Origin: Microcoleaceae cyanobacterium UBA11344
Lineage (GTDB): Bacteria; Cyanobacteriota; Cyanobacteriia; Cyanobacteriales; Microcoleaceae
Length of the DNA: 6,428 bases
Assembly (NCBI GenBank): GCA_003483675.1
Contig: DMYK01000603.1
Location: 1-6,428, forward strand
Direction of reading: 5' to 3'
A program made the position numbers and the translations under genes. Under the pieces are notes generated by a model that was given only the letters and a program-made list of their open reading frames with translations, searched no databases and was not told where the DNA came from. Positions 1-6,428 of the stretch are shown here, in pieces (the stretch's first letter is position 1; every line of letters starts with the position of its first letter).

Positions 1-626
1 TCCCCATCAATAATCCAGTGAGTCCGCTCTATAGTACAGTCCGGCAAAACCGCTGCAAACATCTCCAACTCATTACCACAGACACTCGGAAAAGTTTCAG
101 CCACATTAGAAATAGCACAATTGTGTTCCATAAACACAAATCGATCGCCCTTAGCATTAAAATCAGAATCGCGATCGTCCACAGGATACCACTCAGCCAT
201 GTAACCTTCAGCCTTGCGAAGCTCCATCAACTTAGCCACCCGCTCTTGTAACGAACCCGCACCCACCAACCTGCGGTACTCCATCGCCTTACGTTCCCAC
301 TGTTTTTGCAGAATAGAAATCACTTGCTCGCGGCCGACTGTTTCAGCCAAAGTATCCAGAAAAGAAACCGCAAAATCGCCATAACGATTCGGGAAGCGAT
401 CGCGCCCCAGACTGGTAAGCTCATAAATGTGTTGTGGTCGCCCCATCCGGGCCTGAACCGACCGATACTGAATCAGCCCCTCCGCCTCCAAATCCTTCAA
501 ATGACGGCGAATCGCCTGGGGGCTCATCTCCAAAGACTCCGCCAACTCAAGAGCAGTCCCTTGACCCCCCTTGAGCAAATATTGCAGGATGTCTTGTTTC
601 GTAGAAGTCTGCTGAGTCTGCATCAT
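1..626 (-). CDS. sufR: SufR, Fe-S-sensing winged-helix repressor of the suf operon (C-terminus cut by window edge)
   Basis: I translated the minus strand from ATG at 626-624; the frame stays open for 208 codons to the window edge, so the last residues and stop are missing. Residues about 22-56 form a winged helix-turn-helix (TALELAESLEMSPQAIRRHL), followed by the YRSVQARMGRPQHIYEL segment typical of cyanobacterial SufR. Cysteines C170, C183 and C197 have the spacing C-x12-C-x13-C, the family's proposed [4Fe-4S] ligand motif. In this family the cluster-bound protein represses both sufBCDS and its own gene, so it acts as a sensor of Fe-S sufficiency. The divergent position next to sufB and the operator-like repeats between them fit this role. 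Two ATGs are adjacent (626 and 623); a weak GAAGA precedes them, and I cannot choose between them. A HIP1 octamer lies inside at 396-403. Identity is strong; only the far C-terminus is unseen. Confidence 0.95.
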   Translation of the reverse strand, partial: MMQTQQTSTKQDILQYLLKGGQGTALELAESLEMSPQAIRRHLKDLEAEGLIQYRSVQARMGRPQHIYELTSLGRDRFPNRYGDFAVSFLDTLAETVGREQVISILQKQWERKAMEYRRLVGAGSLQERVAKLMELRKAEGYMAEWYPVDDRDSDFNAKGDRFVFMEHNCAISNVAETFPSVCGNELEMFAAVLPDCTIERTHWIIDG

Positions 627-652
627 CTTCACAAAAAAATATTTCTGAGACT

Positions 653-682
653 TTGACAATATCACTATTGTTAATGTAGCTT
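653..682 (+). promoter_or_regulatory. Possible sufBCDS promoter (TTGACA / 18 nt / TAGCTT)
   Basis: A perfect TTGACA at 653-658 is followed after 18 nt by a weak TAGCTT (677-682); a better -10-like TAAAAT (682-687) sits at an unsuitable 23-nt spacing. The element overlaps the CAAT-N6-ATTG repeat, as expected for a repressed promoter. If used, the sufB leader would be close to 290 nt and would include the heptamer repeats. I see no convincing promoter nearer to sufB. Confidence 0.22.
657..670. promoter_or_regulatory. Candidate second SufR operator, CAAT-N6-ATTG
   Basis: This is a perfect inverted repeat with the same half-site length and 6-nt spacer as the CAAC-N6-GTTG site; each half-site differs from it by one base. 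It extends by one more pair to ACAAT-N6-ATTGT (656-671). Its centre is 41 bp from the centre of the canonical site, close to four helical turns, so two dimers could bind the same DNA face. Function as a SufR site is inferred from symmetry, spacing and position only. Confidence 0.5.
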
Positions 683-700
683 AAAATAATAGTAAAGCAA
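673..700 (-). promoter_or_regulatory. Possible sufR promoter (TTGCTT / 16 nt / TACATT)
   Basis: On the minus strand, TTGCTT (700-695) and TACATT (678-673) are separated by 16 nt. A start about 7 nt further on would give a leader of roughly 40 nt to the sufR ATG. The -35 element overlaps the CAAC-N6-GTTG operator. The match to consensus is moderate (3/6 and 4/6) and the region is AT-rich, so chance is a real possibility. Confidence 0.25.
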
Positions 701-711
701 CAGACTTGTTG
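698..711. promoter_or_regulatory. SufR operator, CAAC-N6-GTTG
   Basis: CAACAGACTTGTTG is a perfect match to the inverted repeat CAAC-N6-GTTG described for cyanobacterial SufR binding between sufR and sufB. It lies 72 bp upstream of the first sufR ATG and 264 bp upstream of the sufB ATG, so it is strongly biased to the sufR side of the gap. It overlaps the best -35-like element I can find for sufR, which fits autorepression. Confidence 0.8.
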
Positions 712-766
712 TTTAACTTAACCGAGCAGTCCAGCAGAACTCGCTCAAGCCCAGACAGCCAACCAA

Positions 767-926
767 TTTTGGATTTACGATTTTGGATTTTAGATTTATT
801 CCACCCACTCGGTGTGAAGCTTGGAGATTTTAGATTTACTATTTACAATTTGTTCCATCCTTAAAAGACGGGGCTTGTACCAAGATTCCCCAATCCAAAA
901 TCCAAAATCTAAAATCTAAAATCCCT
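767..926. repeat. Heptanucleotide repeats in inverted arrangement (STRR-like)
   Basis: Three clusters of degenerate 7-nt units lie here. Units TTTTGGA, TTTACGA, TTTTGGA and TTTTAGA run over 767-794 with a degraded continuation to 801. A second block at 828-855 starts TTTTAGA and decays to TTTACTA, TTTACAA and TTTGTTC. A third block at 892-926 is inverted: AATCCAA, AATCCAA, AATCTAA, AATCTAA, AATCCCT. The outer blocks are largely complementary, so a transcript from the operator region would fold here. Short tandem heptamer repeats are common between genes in filamentous cyanobacteria. Between the operators and sufB (712-975) I see no coding region or other feature. Confidence 0.75.
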
Positions 927-975
927 CGTCTGTCATCTTTGAGAGCATTATCTAGAACACTGAACACGCAAAATA

Positions 976-2418
976 ATGAGTTCTACCACAGCCCAAACCC
1001 TAGTCAACCAGCCCTACAAATACGGTTTCGTCACCGACATCGAGTCAGACACCATCCCCCGCGGCTTGAGCGAAGATGTAGTGCGGCTGATTTCCTCCAA
1101 GAAAAACGAACCGGAATTCTTGCTGCAATTTCGCCTCAAAGCATACCGCAAGTGGCTGACCATGACCGAGCCCACCTGGCCTCATGTCAACTATCCGGCG
1201 ATCGACTACCAAAACATTATCTACTATTCCGCCCCCAAACAAAAGCCCAAAAAACTCAACAGTTTGGACGAAGTTGATCCGACACTATTAGAAACCTTCG
1301 AGAAATTAGGAATTCCCCTATCCGAACAAAGGCGACTAGGAAATGTCGCCGTCGATGTCGTTTTCGACAGCGTTTCAATTGCGACAACCTTTAGAGAAAA
1401 ACTAGCCAAAGACGGCGTAATATTCTGTTCCATCACAGAAGCCGTCAAAGATTATCCCGAACTAATCGAAAAATATCTCGGCACCGTCGTACCAGTCGGC
1501 GACAACTTTTTCGCAGCCCTAAACTCCGCCGTATTCACCGACGGTTCCTTCGTTTACATTCCCAAAGGCGTAAAATGCCCAATGGAATTGTCCACCTATT
1601 TCCGCATCAACAACGAAGATTCCGGCCAGTTCGAGCGCACCCTAATTATCGCAGAAGAAAACAGCTCTGTGTCTTACTTAGAAGGCTGTACTGCGCCGAT
1701 GTTTGACACCAACCAACTCCACGCCGCCGTCGTGGAATTGGTAACAATGGACAATGCCGACATCAAATACTCAACAGTGCAAAACTGGTACGCCGGCGAT
1801 GTTAATGGAAAAGGCGGCATTTACAACTTTGTGACTAAGCGCGGTTTGTGTCAAGGAGTCAATTCAAAGATTTCTTGGACGCAAGTAGAAACCGGTTCGG
1901 CGATTACTTGGAAATATCCCAGTTGCGTATTAGTCGGCGACAACTCCGTAGGTGAATTCTACTCAGTAGCGCTGACAAATAACAAACAGCAAGCTGACAC
2001 CGGCACCAAAATGATCCACGTCGGCAAAAACACTCGCAGCACGATTATTTCTAAGGGAATTTCGGCGGGCAATTCTTCTAACAGCTATCGCGGCTTAGTG
2101 AAAATGGGGCCGAACTCTAAAGGCTCTCGCAATTATTCTCAGTGCGATTCGATGCTGATTGGCGATAACGCTCAAGCAAATACTTTCCCTTATATTCAAG
2201 TGCAGAACAATACTGCTAAAGTAGAACATGAAGCTTCGACTTCTAAAATAGGGGAAGAGCAATTGTTCTTTTTCGCACAGCGGGGAATTTCCGCAGAAAA
2301 TGCTATTTCAATGATGATTAGCGGTTTCTGCAAAGATGTTTTCAATCAGTTACCGATGGAATTTGCTGCGGAAGCTGATAAGTTGTTGAGTCTGAAGCTC
2401 GAAGGAAGTGTCGGATAA
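976..2418 (+). CDS. sufB: SufB, Fe-S cluster assembly scaffold protein
   Basis: This is the 480-residue scaffold subunit of the cytosolic SufBC2D complex, on which nascent Fe-S clusters are built from sulfide delivered by SufS. The N-terminus ([18 protein letters not shown]) matches cyanobacterial and plastid SufB, and the length is usual for the family. The SufB/SufD core beta-helix fills the C-terminal half. C390 in [11 protein letters not shown] and H418-E419 in VEHEAST correspond to E. coli SufB C405, H433 and E434, with a constant offset of 15; these residues are implicated in cluster assembly. A further conserved Cys, C238, lies in LEGCTAP. The ATG at 976 is the only reasonable start because an in-frame TGA lies at 961-963. 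No clear Shine-Dalgarno sequence precedes it. The first ~270 codons favour C-ending codons while the rest favour T-ending ones. It is separated from sufC by a 344-nt repeat-filled gap. Confidence 0.98.
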   Translation: MSSTTAQTLVNQPYKYGFVTDIESDTIPRGLSEDVVRLISSKKNEPEFLLQFRLKAYRKWLTMTEPTWPHVNYPAIDYQNIIYYSAPKQKPKKLNSLDEVDPTLLETFEKLGIPLSEQRRLGNVAVDVVFDSVSIATTFREKLAKDGVIFCSITEAVKDYPELIEKYLGTVVPVGDNFFAALNSAVFTDGSFVYIPKGVKCPMELSTYFRINNEDSGQFERTLIIAEENSSVSYLEGCTAPMFDTNQLHAAVVELVTMDNADIKYSTVQNWYAGDVNGKGGIYNFVTKRGLCQGVNSKISWTQVETGSAITWKYPSCVLVGDNSVGEFYSVALTNNKQQADTGTKMIHVGKNTRSTIISKGISAGNSSNSYRGLVKMGPNSKGSRNYSQCDSMLIGDNAQANTFPYIQVQNNTAKVEHEASTSKIGEEQLFFFAQRGISAENAISMMISGFCKDVFNQLPMEFAAEADKLLSLKLEGSVG

Positions 2419-2440
2419 TTGTGGCTGGCGAGAAACCCTT

Positions 2441-2712
2441 CCAGGCTGAGTCTATTGGTGACAATTTAAGACTGCAACCAATAAATAATGTCGCTTTTAT
2501 TCGAGTCTAGATCCCCCTAAATCCCCCTTAAGAAGGGGGACTTAGAGAATACTTCTTCTGTCCCCCCTTCCTTAATAAGGGGAGTAGGGGTTGACTTTGA
2601 GAACATTCTTGTCCCCCCCTTATTAAGGGGGGTTAGGGGGGATCTAGACTTCGATACAAACAAGAGAGACTATCGGTTTTACGTTAAATTGTCACCAATG
2701 AGCAGAGCCTAG
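2441..2712. repeat. Nested long inverted repeat, MITE-like, between sufB and sufC
   Basis: The outermost arms are CCAGGCT (2441-2447) and AGCCTAG (2706-2712), imperfectly paired. Next comes a perfect 16-bp pair, ATTGGTGACAATTTAA (2454-2469) with its reverse complement at 2684-2699. Inside that is a perfect 14-bp pair, AGTCTAGATCCCCC (2504-2517) with 2637-2650, extended by TCGA with a 1-nt bulge. Imperfect complementarity continues between these blocks, so the arms are about 75 bp each. I see no ORF and no clear target-site duplication. It could be a non-autonomous transposon remnant or a resident regulatory fold. It fills nearly the whole sufB-sufC gap (2419-2762). Confidence 0.75.
2511..2644. 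repeat. C-run/G-run hairpin repeats in the core of the inverted repeat
   Basis: Repeated CCCCCTTA-type tracts form local stems. CCCCCTT (2523-2529) pairs with AAGGGGG (2533-2539) over a 3-nt loop, and CCCCCCTT (2614-2621) pairs with AAGGGGGG (2625-2632) over ATT. A third, less regular copy lies near 2562-2590. GATCCCCC/GGGGGATC ends frame the set. Such C-rich dispersed repeats are familiar in filamentous cyanobacterial genomes. The stems are strong but lack a following T-tract, so I do not call a terminator. Confidence 0.7.
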
Positions 2713-2748
2713 AAACGAGAAGAAAAAACTGTAAAGTGCATTGAGGCC

Positions 2749-2753
2749 AAGGA
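2749..2753 (+). promoter_or_regulatory. Ribosome binding site of sufC (AAGGA)
   Basis: AAGGA lies 9 nt before the ATG at 2763 and supports that start. It sits just outside the preceding inverted repeat, so folding of the repeat need not cover it. Confidence 0.65.
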
Positions 2754-2762
2754 AAAAAAGAG

Positions 2763-3554
2763 ATGATTGTTGAAAATAGTCAAGTGGTGTTATCCGTCCG
2801 CAACTTAACTGCGAATGTTGAAGATACCCAAATCCTCAAGGGTTTGAACCTAGAAATTAAAGCGGGCGAAATTCACGCCATCATGGGCCCGAACGGTTCA
2901 GGAAAAAGCACCTTATCCAAAATATTAGCCGGCCATCCTGCTTATACGATAACGGGCGGAGAAGTTACGTTTTTGGGACAAAATTTACTGGAATTAGCGC
3001 CGGAAGAACGCTCTCTGGCTGGCGTGTTTCTAGCTTTTCAATATCCTTTGGAAATTCCCGGCGTTAGCAATGTGGATTTCTTGCGCGTGGCTTACAATGC
3101 TCATCGCAAACATCGCGGATTGGAAGAATTGGATGCTTTTGATTTCCAAGATTTAATCGAACAAAAGCTGGATATTGTCAAGATGAATGCTGCCTTTTTG
3201 GAACGCAGCGTCAATGAAGGTTTTTCTGGCGGCGAGAAAAAGCGAAATGAGATTTTGCAAATGGCGCTTTTAGAACCGAAGTTAGCGATTTTGGATGAGA
3301 CTGATTCTGGTTTGGATATCGATGCTCTCAAAATTGTTGCGGGCGGTGTGAATCAGTTGTCAAATGCTGAAAATTGTATGTTGGTGATTACTCACTATCA
3401 GCGATTGTTGAATTACATTATCCCTGATTTCATTCATGTCATGGAAAGTGGCAGAATTATCGCGACTGGCCCGAAAGAGTTGGCGCTGGAATTGGAAGAA
3501 CGCGGTTATGACTGGGTTGTGGAAGAAGAAGCAGCAGGAGTAGGCGCGCGATGA
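2763..3554 (+). CDS. sufC: SufC, ABC-type ATPase of the SufBCD complex
   Basis: This is a 263-residue soluble ABC ATPase that binds SufB and SufD and drives the conformational changes of the SufBC2D scaffold by ATP hydrolysis; it has no membrane partner. All nucleotide-binding elements are visible: Walker [10 protein letters not shown] (42-50), Q-loop Gln93 in FQYP, the SufC-type signature FSGGEKKR (154-161), Walker B LAILDE (174-179) with D178 and catalytic E179, D-loop SGLD (182-185) and H-loop H211 in ITHYQR. The ETDSGLD continuation after Walker B is typical of SufC. The ATG at 2763 is backed by AAGGA. The tail [10 protein letters not shown] is acidic and looks variable. Its stop overlaps the start of sufD (ATGA at 3551-3554), so the two are probably translationally coupled. 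Codons are mostly T/G/A-ending. Confidence 0.98.
   Translation: MIVENSQVVLSVRNLTANVEDTQILKGLNLEIKAGEIHAIMGPNGSGKSTLSKILAGHPAYTITGGEVTFLGQNLLELAPEERSLAGVFLAFQYPLEIPGVSNVDFLRVAYNAHRKHRGLEELDAFDFQDLIEQKLDIVKMNAAFLERSVNEGFSGGEKKRNEILQMALLEPKLAILDETDSGLDIDALKIVAGGVNQLSNAENCMLVITHYQRLLNYIIPDFIHVMESGRIIATGPKELALELEERGYDWVVEEEAAGVGAR
3536..3540 (+). promoter_or_regulatory. Ribosome binding site of sufD (AGGAG) inside sufC
   Basis: AGGAG within the last codons of sufC lies 10 nt before the first sufD ATG (3551) and 13 nt before the second (3554). This favours the first ATG, which overlaps the sufC stop. Confidence 0.6.
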
Positions 3555-4885
3555 TGAATACTCAAGTTGCTACTAGAGAAATGTTTTTGGCTGGTTTGGT
3601 GAATCAGTGCGAAAAGTTGGGCGCTGCTCATCTCAAAAGTTCTGCTTACGGGTTGGATCATTTGCGCGACATTGCGGCTCAATACGTGCTGTCTTCTCAT
3701 TTTCCGACGGTGAAGGATGAAGAATGGCGGTTTACTGATTTGTCGCCGCTGTTGCAAATTCCGTTGAATTTACCCCAGAGCAATCTGTCGAAAATTAAGC
3801 TGTCTGATATTACGATGCCGGTGAAAGATAAGGCCGATTTACCATTAAGATTGGTATTTGTCAATGGTTTTTATGCGCCGGATTTGTCAACGGTGAATTT
3901 GCCGAATTTGCCGATCGACTTTTATGTAGGTAATATATCCAACGCACCGGAAAAATATCAGCCACGCATCAGCGATGTCTTGAACAAACACAGACAACAA
4001 ACTGAGGTGTTCACGGCTTTGAATATCGCCAGTTTAGTCGATTCTGCGGTGGTGTTCGTGCCCGCCAATATGTCCTTCGACCTTCCGATTCACTTGCTGT
4101 TCCTGACCGCACCAGGGGCATCTCCGACCATGTGCCAGCCACACTGTTTGGTTATAGCAGAGGCTGGAAGCAATGTAACGCTAATTGAGGATTACGCAAC
4201 AATCGGTAATGTCGCTGCATTTACGAATGCTGTAACGGATGTTGTTGTCGGCGAAAATGCTGCTGTGAATCATGTTCGACTTCAGCGGGAAGCTGGGAAT
4301 GTTGTTCATATCGGCACAAGTGCGATCGCCCAATCTCGCAATAGTCATTATACTTGTCATGCTATCAGCTTGGGCGGCAAAATATCGCGGCACAATTTAG
4401 AAGTATTTCAGCGTGGCGAAGCTACTGAAACAACTCTAAATGGTTTAACCGTAGCCTTTGGGGAACAGTTGTCTGACACTCACAGCTTGATTAGTTTTAA
4501 TCACCCCCACGGTACAAGCCGCCAACTTCACAAGTGCATTGTAGGTAACAAAGCTCGCGCTGTATTTAACGGTCGAGTTTTCGTTCCGAAAGCCGCACAA
4601 TTAACAGATGCCGGTCAACTGAGCCGGAATTTGTTGCTGTCACCAAGAGCCCGCGTAGACACTAAACCGCAGTTAGAAATTGTAGCTGACAACGTTAAAT
4701 GTTCCCACGGTGCAACTGTCAGCCAATTAGAAGACGATGAACTCTTCTACTTGCAAAGTCGCGGCTTGGATTTAGAGAGAAGCCGCTATTTGCTGATAGA
4801 TGCTTTCGCAGCAGAAATTCTGGATAAACTGCCAATTGTTGGTGTAGCGAAAATGCTTTCTACCTGCATGGCTATCCAAGAATAG
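3551..4885 (+). CDS. sufD: SufD, Fe-S cluster assembly scaffold protein
   Basis: This 444-residue SufB paralogue pairs with SufB and SufC in the SufBC2D complex and is linked to iron entry and cluster formation at the SufB-SufD interface. The N-terminal ~150 residues contain the SufD-type helical region with [12 protein letters not shown]. The core beta-helix follows, with [24 protein letters not shown] and the C-terminal motif [25 protein letters not shown] (written here as VKCSHGAT...FYLQSRGL). H386 in CSHGAT corresponds to E. coli SufD H360, the partner of SufB C405; neighbouring C384 is also conserved. Two in-frame ATGs (3551, 3554) are possible; the first overlaps the sufC stop by 4 nt and has AGGAG 10 nt upstream. 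A HIP1 octamer is embedded at 4322-4329. The gene is intact and of normal length. Confidence 0.97.
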   Translation: MMNTQVATREMFLAGLVNQCEKLGAAHLKSSAYGLDHLRDIAAQYVLSSHFPTVKDEEWRFTDLSPLLQIPLNLPQSNLSKIKLSDITMPVKDKADLPLRLVFVNGFYAPDLSTVNLPNLPIDFYVGNISNAPEKYQPRISDVLNKHRQQTEVFTALNIASLVDSAVVFVPANMSFDLPIHLLFLTAPGASPTMCQPHCLVIAEAGSNVTLIEDYATIGNVAAFTNAVTDVVVGENAAVNHVRLQREAGNVVHIGTSAIAQSRNSHYTCHAISLGGKISRHNLEVFQRGEATETTLNGLTVAFGEQLSDTHSLISFNHPHGTSRQLHKCIVGNKARAVFNGRVFVPKAAQLTDAGQLSRNLLLSPRARVDTKPQLEIVADNVKCSHGATVSQLEDDELFYLQSRGLDLERSRYLLIDAFAAEILDKLPIVGVAKMLSTCMAIQE

Positions 4886-4899
4886 AGGAATTAGCAACA

Positions 4900-4952
4900 G
4901 GCTAGAAGCCTGTTCCACAAATATCAATGTTTTGTGGGGTGGGCTTCTAGCC
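4900..4952. repeat. Hairpin-forming repeat between sufD and sufS
   Basis: GGCTAGAAGCC (4900-4910) is perfectly complementary to GGCTTCTAGCC (4942-4952). After a 4x4-nt internal mismatch, CCACAAA (4915-4921) pairs with TTTGTGG (4931-4937) around a 9-nt loop. Each outer arm is also close to a palindrome in itself (GGCT...AGCC). No T-tract follows, so it is not a standard terminator. It resembles small dispersed intergenic repeats of cyanobacteria, and it could act as an mRNA-processing or stability element between sufD and sufS. Confidence 0.75.
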
Positions 4953-4983
4953 CGCCCAGAATTAACACTAACTTCTCAAAATT

Positions 4984-6246
4984 ATGACACTTATTCAAGA
5001 AAAAACATTAGCCTCAAAAGTGCGCGGTGACTTCCCAATTTTGAATGAAAAAGTCAACGGTAAACCCCTAGTTTATTTAGACAATGCAGCTACATCTCAA
5101 AAACCCCTAGCTGTCATCAACGCTTGGCGCGACTACTACGAAAAATACAATGCAAACGTCCATCGCGGAGCCCACACTCTCAGCGCACAAGCCACAGATG
5201 CTTATGAAGGTGCTAGAGATCAAGTTGCTGCTTTTATAAATGCGGCTTCGCGACAAGAAATTGTTTACACTCGTAATGCTACCGAAGCGATTAATTTAGT
5301 TGCTTACTCTTGGGGTTTGAAAAATCTGCAAGCAGGAGATGAAATCATCCTGTCAGTAATGGAACACCACAGCAATCTGGTGCCTTGGCAAATGATAGCT
5401 CAAAAAACGGGTGCGGTGCTGAAGTTTGTCGAGTTGACTGAGACTCAAGAGTTTGATTTAGAGCAGTTCAAAACGCTGATTTCCGATCAGACTAAATTAG
5501 TCTCAATCGTTCACGTTTCAAACACCTTGGGCTGCATCAATCCAGTCAAAGAAATCTGCGAAATTGCCCACACTTATGGCGCAAAAGTTTTAATTGATGC
5601 TTGCCAAAGCGTGCCACATATGGTAATAGATGTGCAGGCAATGGATTGCGATTGGCTAGTTGCTTCCGGGCACAAAATGTGCGCTCCCACTGGCATCGGT
5701 TTTCTGTATGGAAAGTTAGACTTGCTGAGAGAAATGCCTCCGTTTTTCGGCGGTGGCGAGATGATTGCTGACGTATTTTTAGAGCATTCAACTTATGCCG
5801 ATTTGCCGCACAAATTTGAGGCCGGCACGCCTGCAATCGGAGAGGCGATCGCCCTTGGTGCCGCCGTCGATTATCTTACTAACATTGGCATGGATCAGAT
5901 TCACGCTTGCGAAGCAGAATTAACGGCTTATCTGTTTCAAAAACTGCGGCAAATTCCAGAGATTAAAATCTATGGGCCGCAACCAGACAGCAACGGCGAA
6001 GGAAGGGCGGCGCTAGCGGCATTTACAGCCGGAGAAATTCACCCTCAAGACTTGTCTACGATGTTAGACCAAGAGGGAGTCGCGATTCGTTCCGGGCATC
6101 ACTGCACGCAACCTTTGCACCGCTATTTGAACGTTTCATCTACTGCCAGAGCGAGTTTGTATTTTTACAATACTCGCGAAGAGATTGATGTGTTTGTGAA
6201 AGCATTGAAAGAGACGATCGACTTTTTTGGTGCGATTATGGGGTAA
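4984..6246 (+). CDS. sufS: SufS, cysteine desulfurase (group II, PLP-dependent)
   Basis: This 420-residue PLP enzyme (class V aminotransferase fold) converts L-cysteine to L-alanine and keeps the sulfur as a persulfide for transfer, usually through SufE, to SufBCD. No sufE is in the window. Visible active-site residues are: [11 protein letters not shown] near the N-terminus; H128 in [10 protein letters not shown], which stacks on PLP; K231 in [10 protein letters not shown], the Schiff-base lysine; C374 in [11 protein letters not shown], the persulfide cysteine; and R389 in [12 protein letters not shown], which binds substrate carboxylate. They align with E. coli SufS H123, K226, C364 and R379. 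The RSGHHC context marks the SufS rather than the IscS group. An in-frame TAA at 4969-4971 limits the start to the ATG at 4984; no clear Shine-Dalgarno sequence precedes it. A HIP1 octamer lies at 5845-5852. It is probably co-transcribed with sufD despite the 98-nt hairpin-bearing gap. Confidence 0.98.
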   Translation: MTLIQEKTLASKVRGDFPILNEKVNGKPLVYLDNAATSQKPLAVINAWRDYYEKYNANVHRGAHTLSAQATDAYEGARDQVAAFINAASRQEIVYTRNATEAINLVAYSWGLKNLQAGDEIILSVMEHHSNLVPWQMIAQKTGAVLKFVELTETQEFDLEQFKTLISDQTKLVSIVHVSNTLGCINPVKEICEIAHTYGAKVLIDACQSVPHMVIDVQAMDCDWLVASGHKMCAPTGIGFLYGKLDLLREMPPFFGGGEMIADVFLEHSTYADLPHKFEAGTPAIGEAIALGAAVDYLTNIGMDQIHACEAELTAYLFQKLRQIPEIKIYGPQPDSNGEGRAALAAFTAGEIHPQDLSTMLDQEGVAIRSGHHCTQPLHRYLNVSSTARASLYFYNTREEIDVFVKALKETIDFFGAIMG

Positions 6247-6268
6247 GTTGGTTTGTGATTGAAATGGC

Positions 6269-6426
6269 TTTTTTTGAACCGCAGATGTCAGCAGATGAAC
6301 ACGGATGAACGCGGATGAAAAAAAGAAAGAGGCCCTAGGGAAAAGTAAAGCTTTGTGAAGCGCGATCGCCCTTTCCGACATCTGCGTTCATCCGCGTCTA
6401 TCCGCCTAAATCTGCGGTCAAAAAAA
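6269..6426. repeat. Decamer tandem repeats in inverted arms after sufS
   Basis: Four 10-nt units follow one another at 6281-6320 (GCAGATGTCA, GCAGATGAAC, ACGGATGAAC, GCGGATGAAA). Four units of the opposite orientation occupy 6379-6418. The arms, 6269-6317 and 6379-6426, are complementary with one gap and about eight mismatches, each beginning or ending in a run of seven T or A. The 61-nt centre contains the palindromes CCCTAGGG (6333-6340) and AAAGCTTT (6347-6354). Repeats of GCAGATGAAC type are widespread between bacterial genes. The fold, with its T-run, may help end or stabilise the suf transcript, but this is inference. Nothing coding is seen in 6247-6428. Confidence 0.75.
6362..6369. repeat. 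HIP1 octamer GCGATCGC in the repeat loop
   Basis: This is one of four copies of the cyanobacterial highly iterated palindrome in the window and the only intergenic one. It supports assignment to cyanobacteria. Confidence 0.8.
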
Positions 6427-6428
6427 GA

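Noticed and set aside
1..626. Frameshift or pseudogene status for sufR
   Set aside because: The 208-codon frame is uninterrupted to the edge with all three cysteines at the family spacing; it is simply cut by the window boundary.
18..656. Two plus-strand open frames (18-251 and 306-656)
   Set aside because: They lie antisense to sufR, whose minus-strand frame is continuous with recognisable winged-helix and cysteine motifs; the plus-strand proteins show no family features.
939..1277. Plus-strand open frame overlapping the start of sufB
   Set aside because: It is out of frame with the clear SufB coding sequence, is rich in Arg/His/Gln, and shows no recognisable domain.
2523..2632. Rho-independent terminator from the C-run/G-run hairpins
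   Set aside because: The stems are strong but no T-tract follows them, and the downstream genes belong to the same pathway; a repeat is the safer call.
2441..2712. CRISPR array
   Set aside because: The repeats are inverted and nested, without equal-length direct repeats separated by unique spacers.
6136..6381. Minus-strand 81-codon frame after sufS
   Set aside because: It combines antisense sufS with translated decamer repeat (FIRVHLL-type residues), a known source of false ORFs.

Overview
The window is a cyanobacterial SUF iron-sulfur cluster assembly locus. A divergently transcribed repressor gene, sufR (minus strand, cut by the left edge), faces a sufB-sufC-sufD-sufS cluster on the plus strand. 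A cyanobacterial origin rests on three things: the sufR|sufBCDS layout, which is characteristic of cyanobacteria; four copies of the HIP1 octamer GCGATCGC (396-403, 4322-4329, 5845-5852, 6362-6369); and heptanucleotide and C-run intergenic repeats like those common in filamentous cyanobacteria. A filamentous, repeat-rich lineage (Oscillatoria/Microcoleus-like) is my guess, not a demonstrated assignment.

Layout: sufR occupies 1-626. The 349-nt divergent intergenic region (627-975) holds two equally spaced inverted repeats next to sufR: CAAT-N6-ATTG (657-670) and the SufR-type operator CAAC-N6-GTTG (698-711). Beyond them lie heptamer repeats in two direct blocks and one inverted block. sufB (976-2418) is followed by a 344-nt gap that is almost entirely a nested, MITE-like inverted repeat (2441-2712). 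sufC (2763-3554) overlaps sufD (3551-4885) by 4 nt. A 98-nt gap with a clean 53-nt hairpin (4900-4952) precedes sufS (4984-6246). After sufS, two four-copy arrays of a 10-nt repeat face each other as a long inverted repeat (6269-6426).

How the genes work together: SufS takes sulfur from cysteine as a persulfide. The SufB-SufC-SufD complex, driven by the SufC ATPase, assembles the Fe-S cluster on the SufB/SufD scaffold. SufR, itself an Fe-S protein, senses cluster status and represses both its own gene and sufBCDS. All expected catalytic residues are visible in the four structural proteins, and the three-cysteine motif of SufR is intact.

The genes form a well-known system, and I see no new protein machinery here. 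The less ordinary content is non-coding. Every gap in the locus except the sufC/sufD overlap carries a different kind of repeat or hairpin, and a second SufR-like palindrome sits 41 bp from the canonical one.
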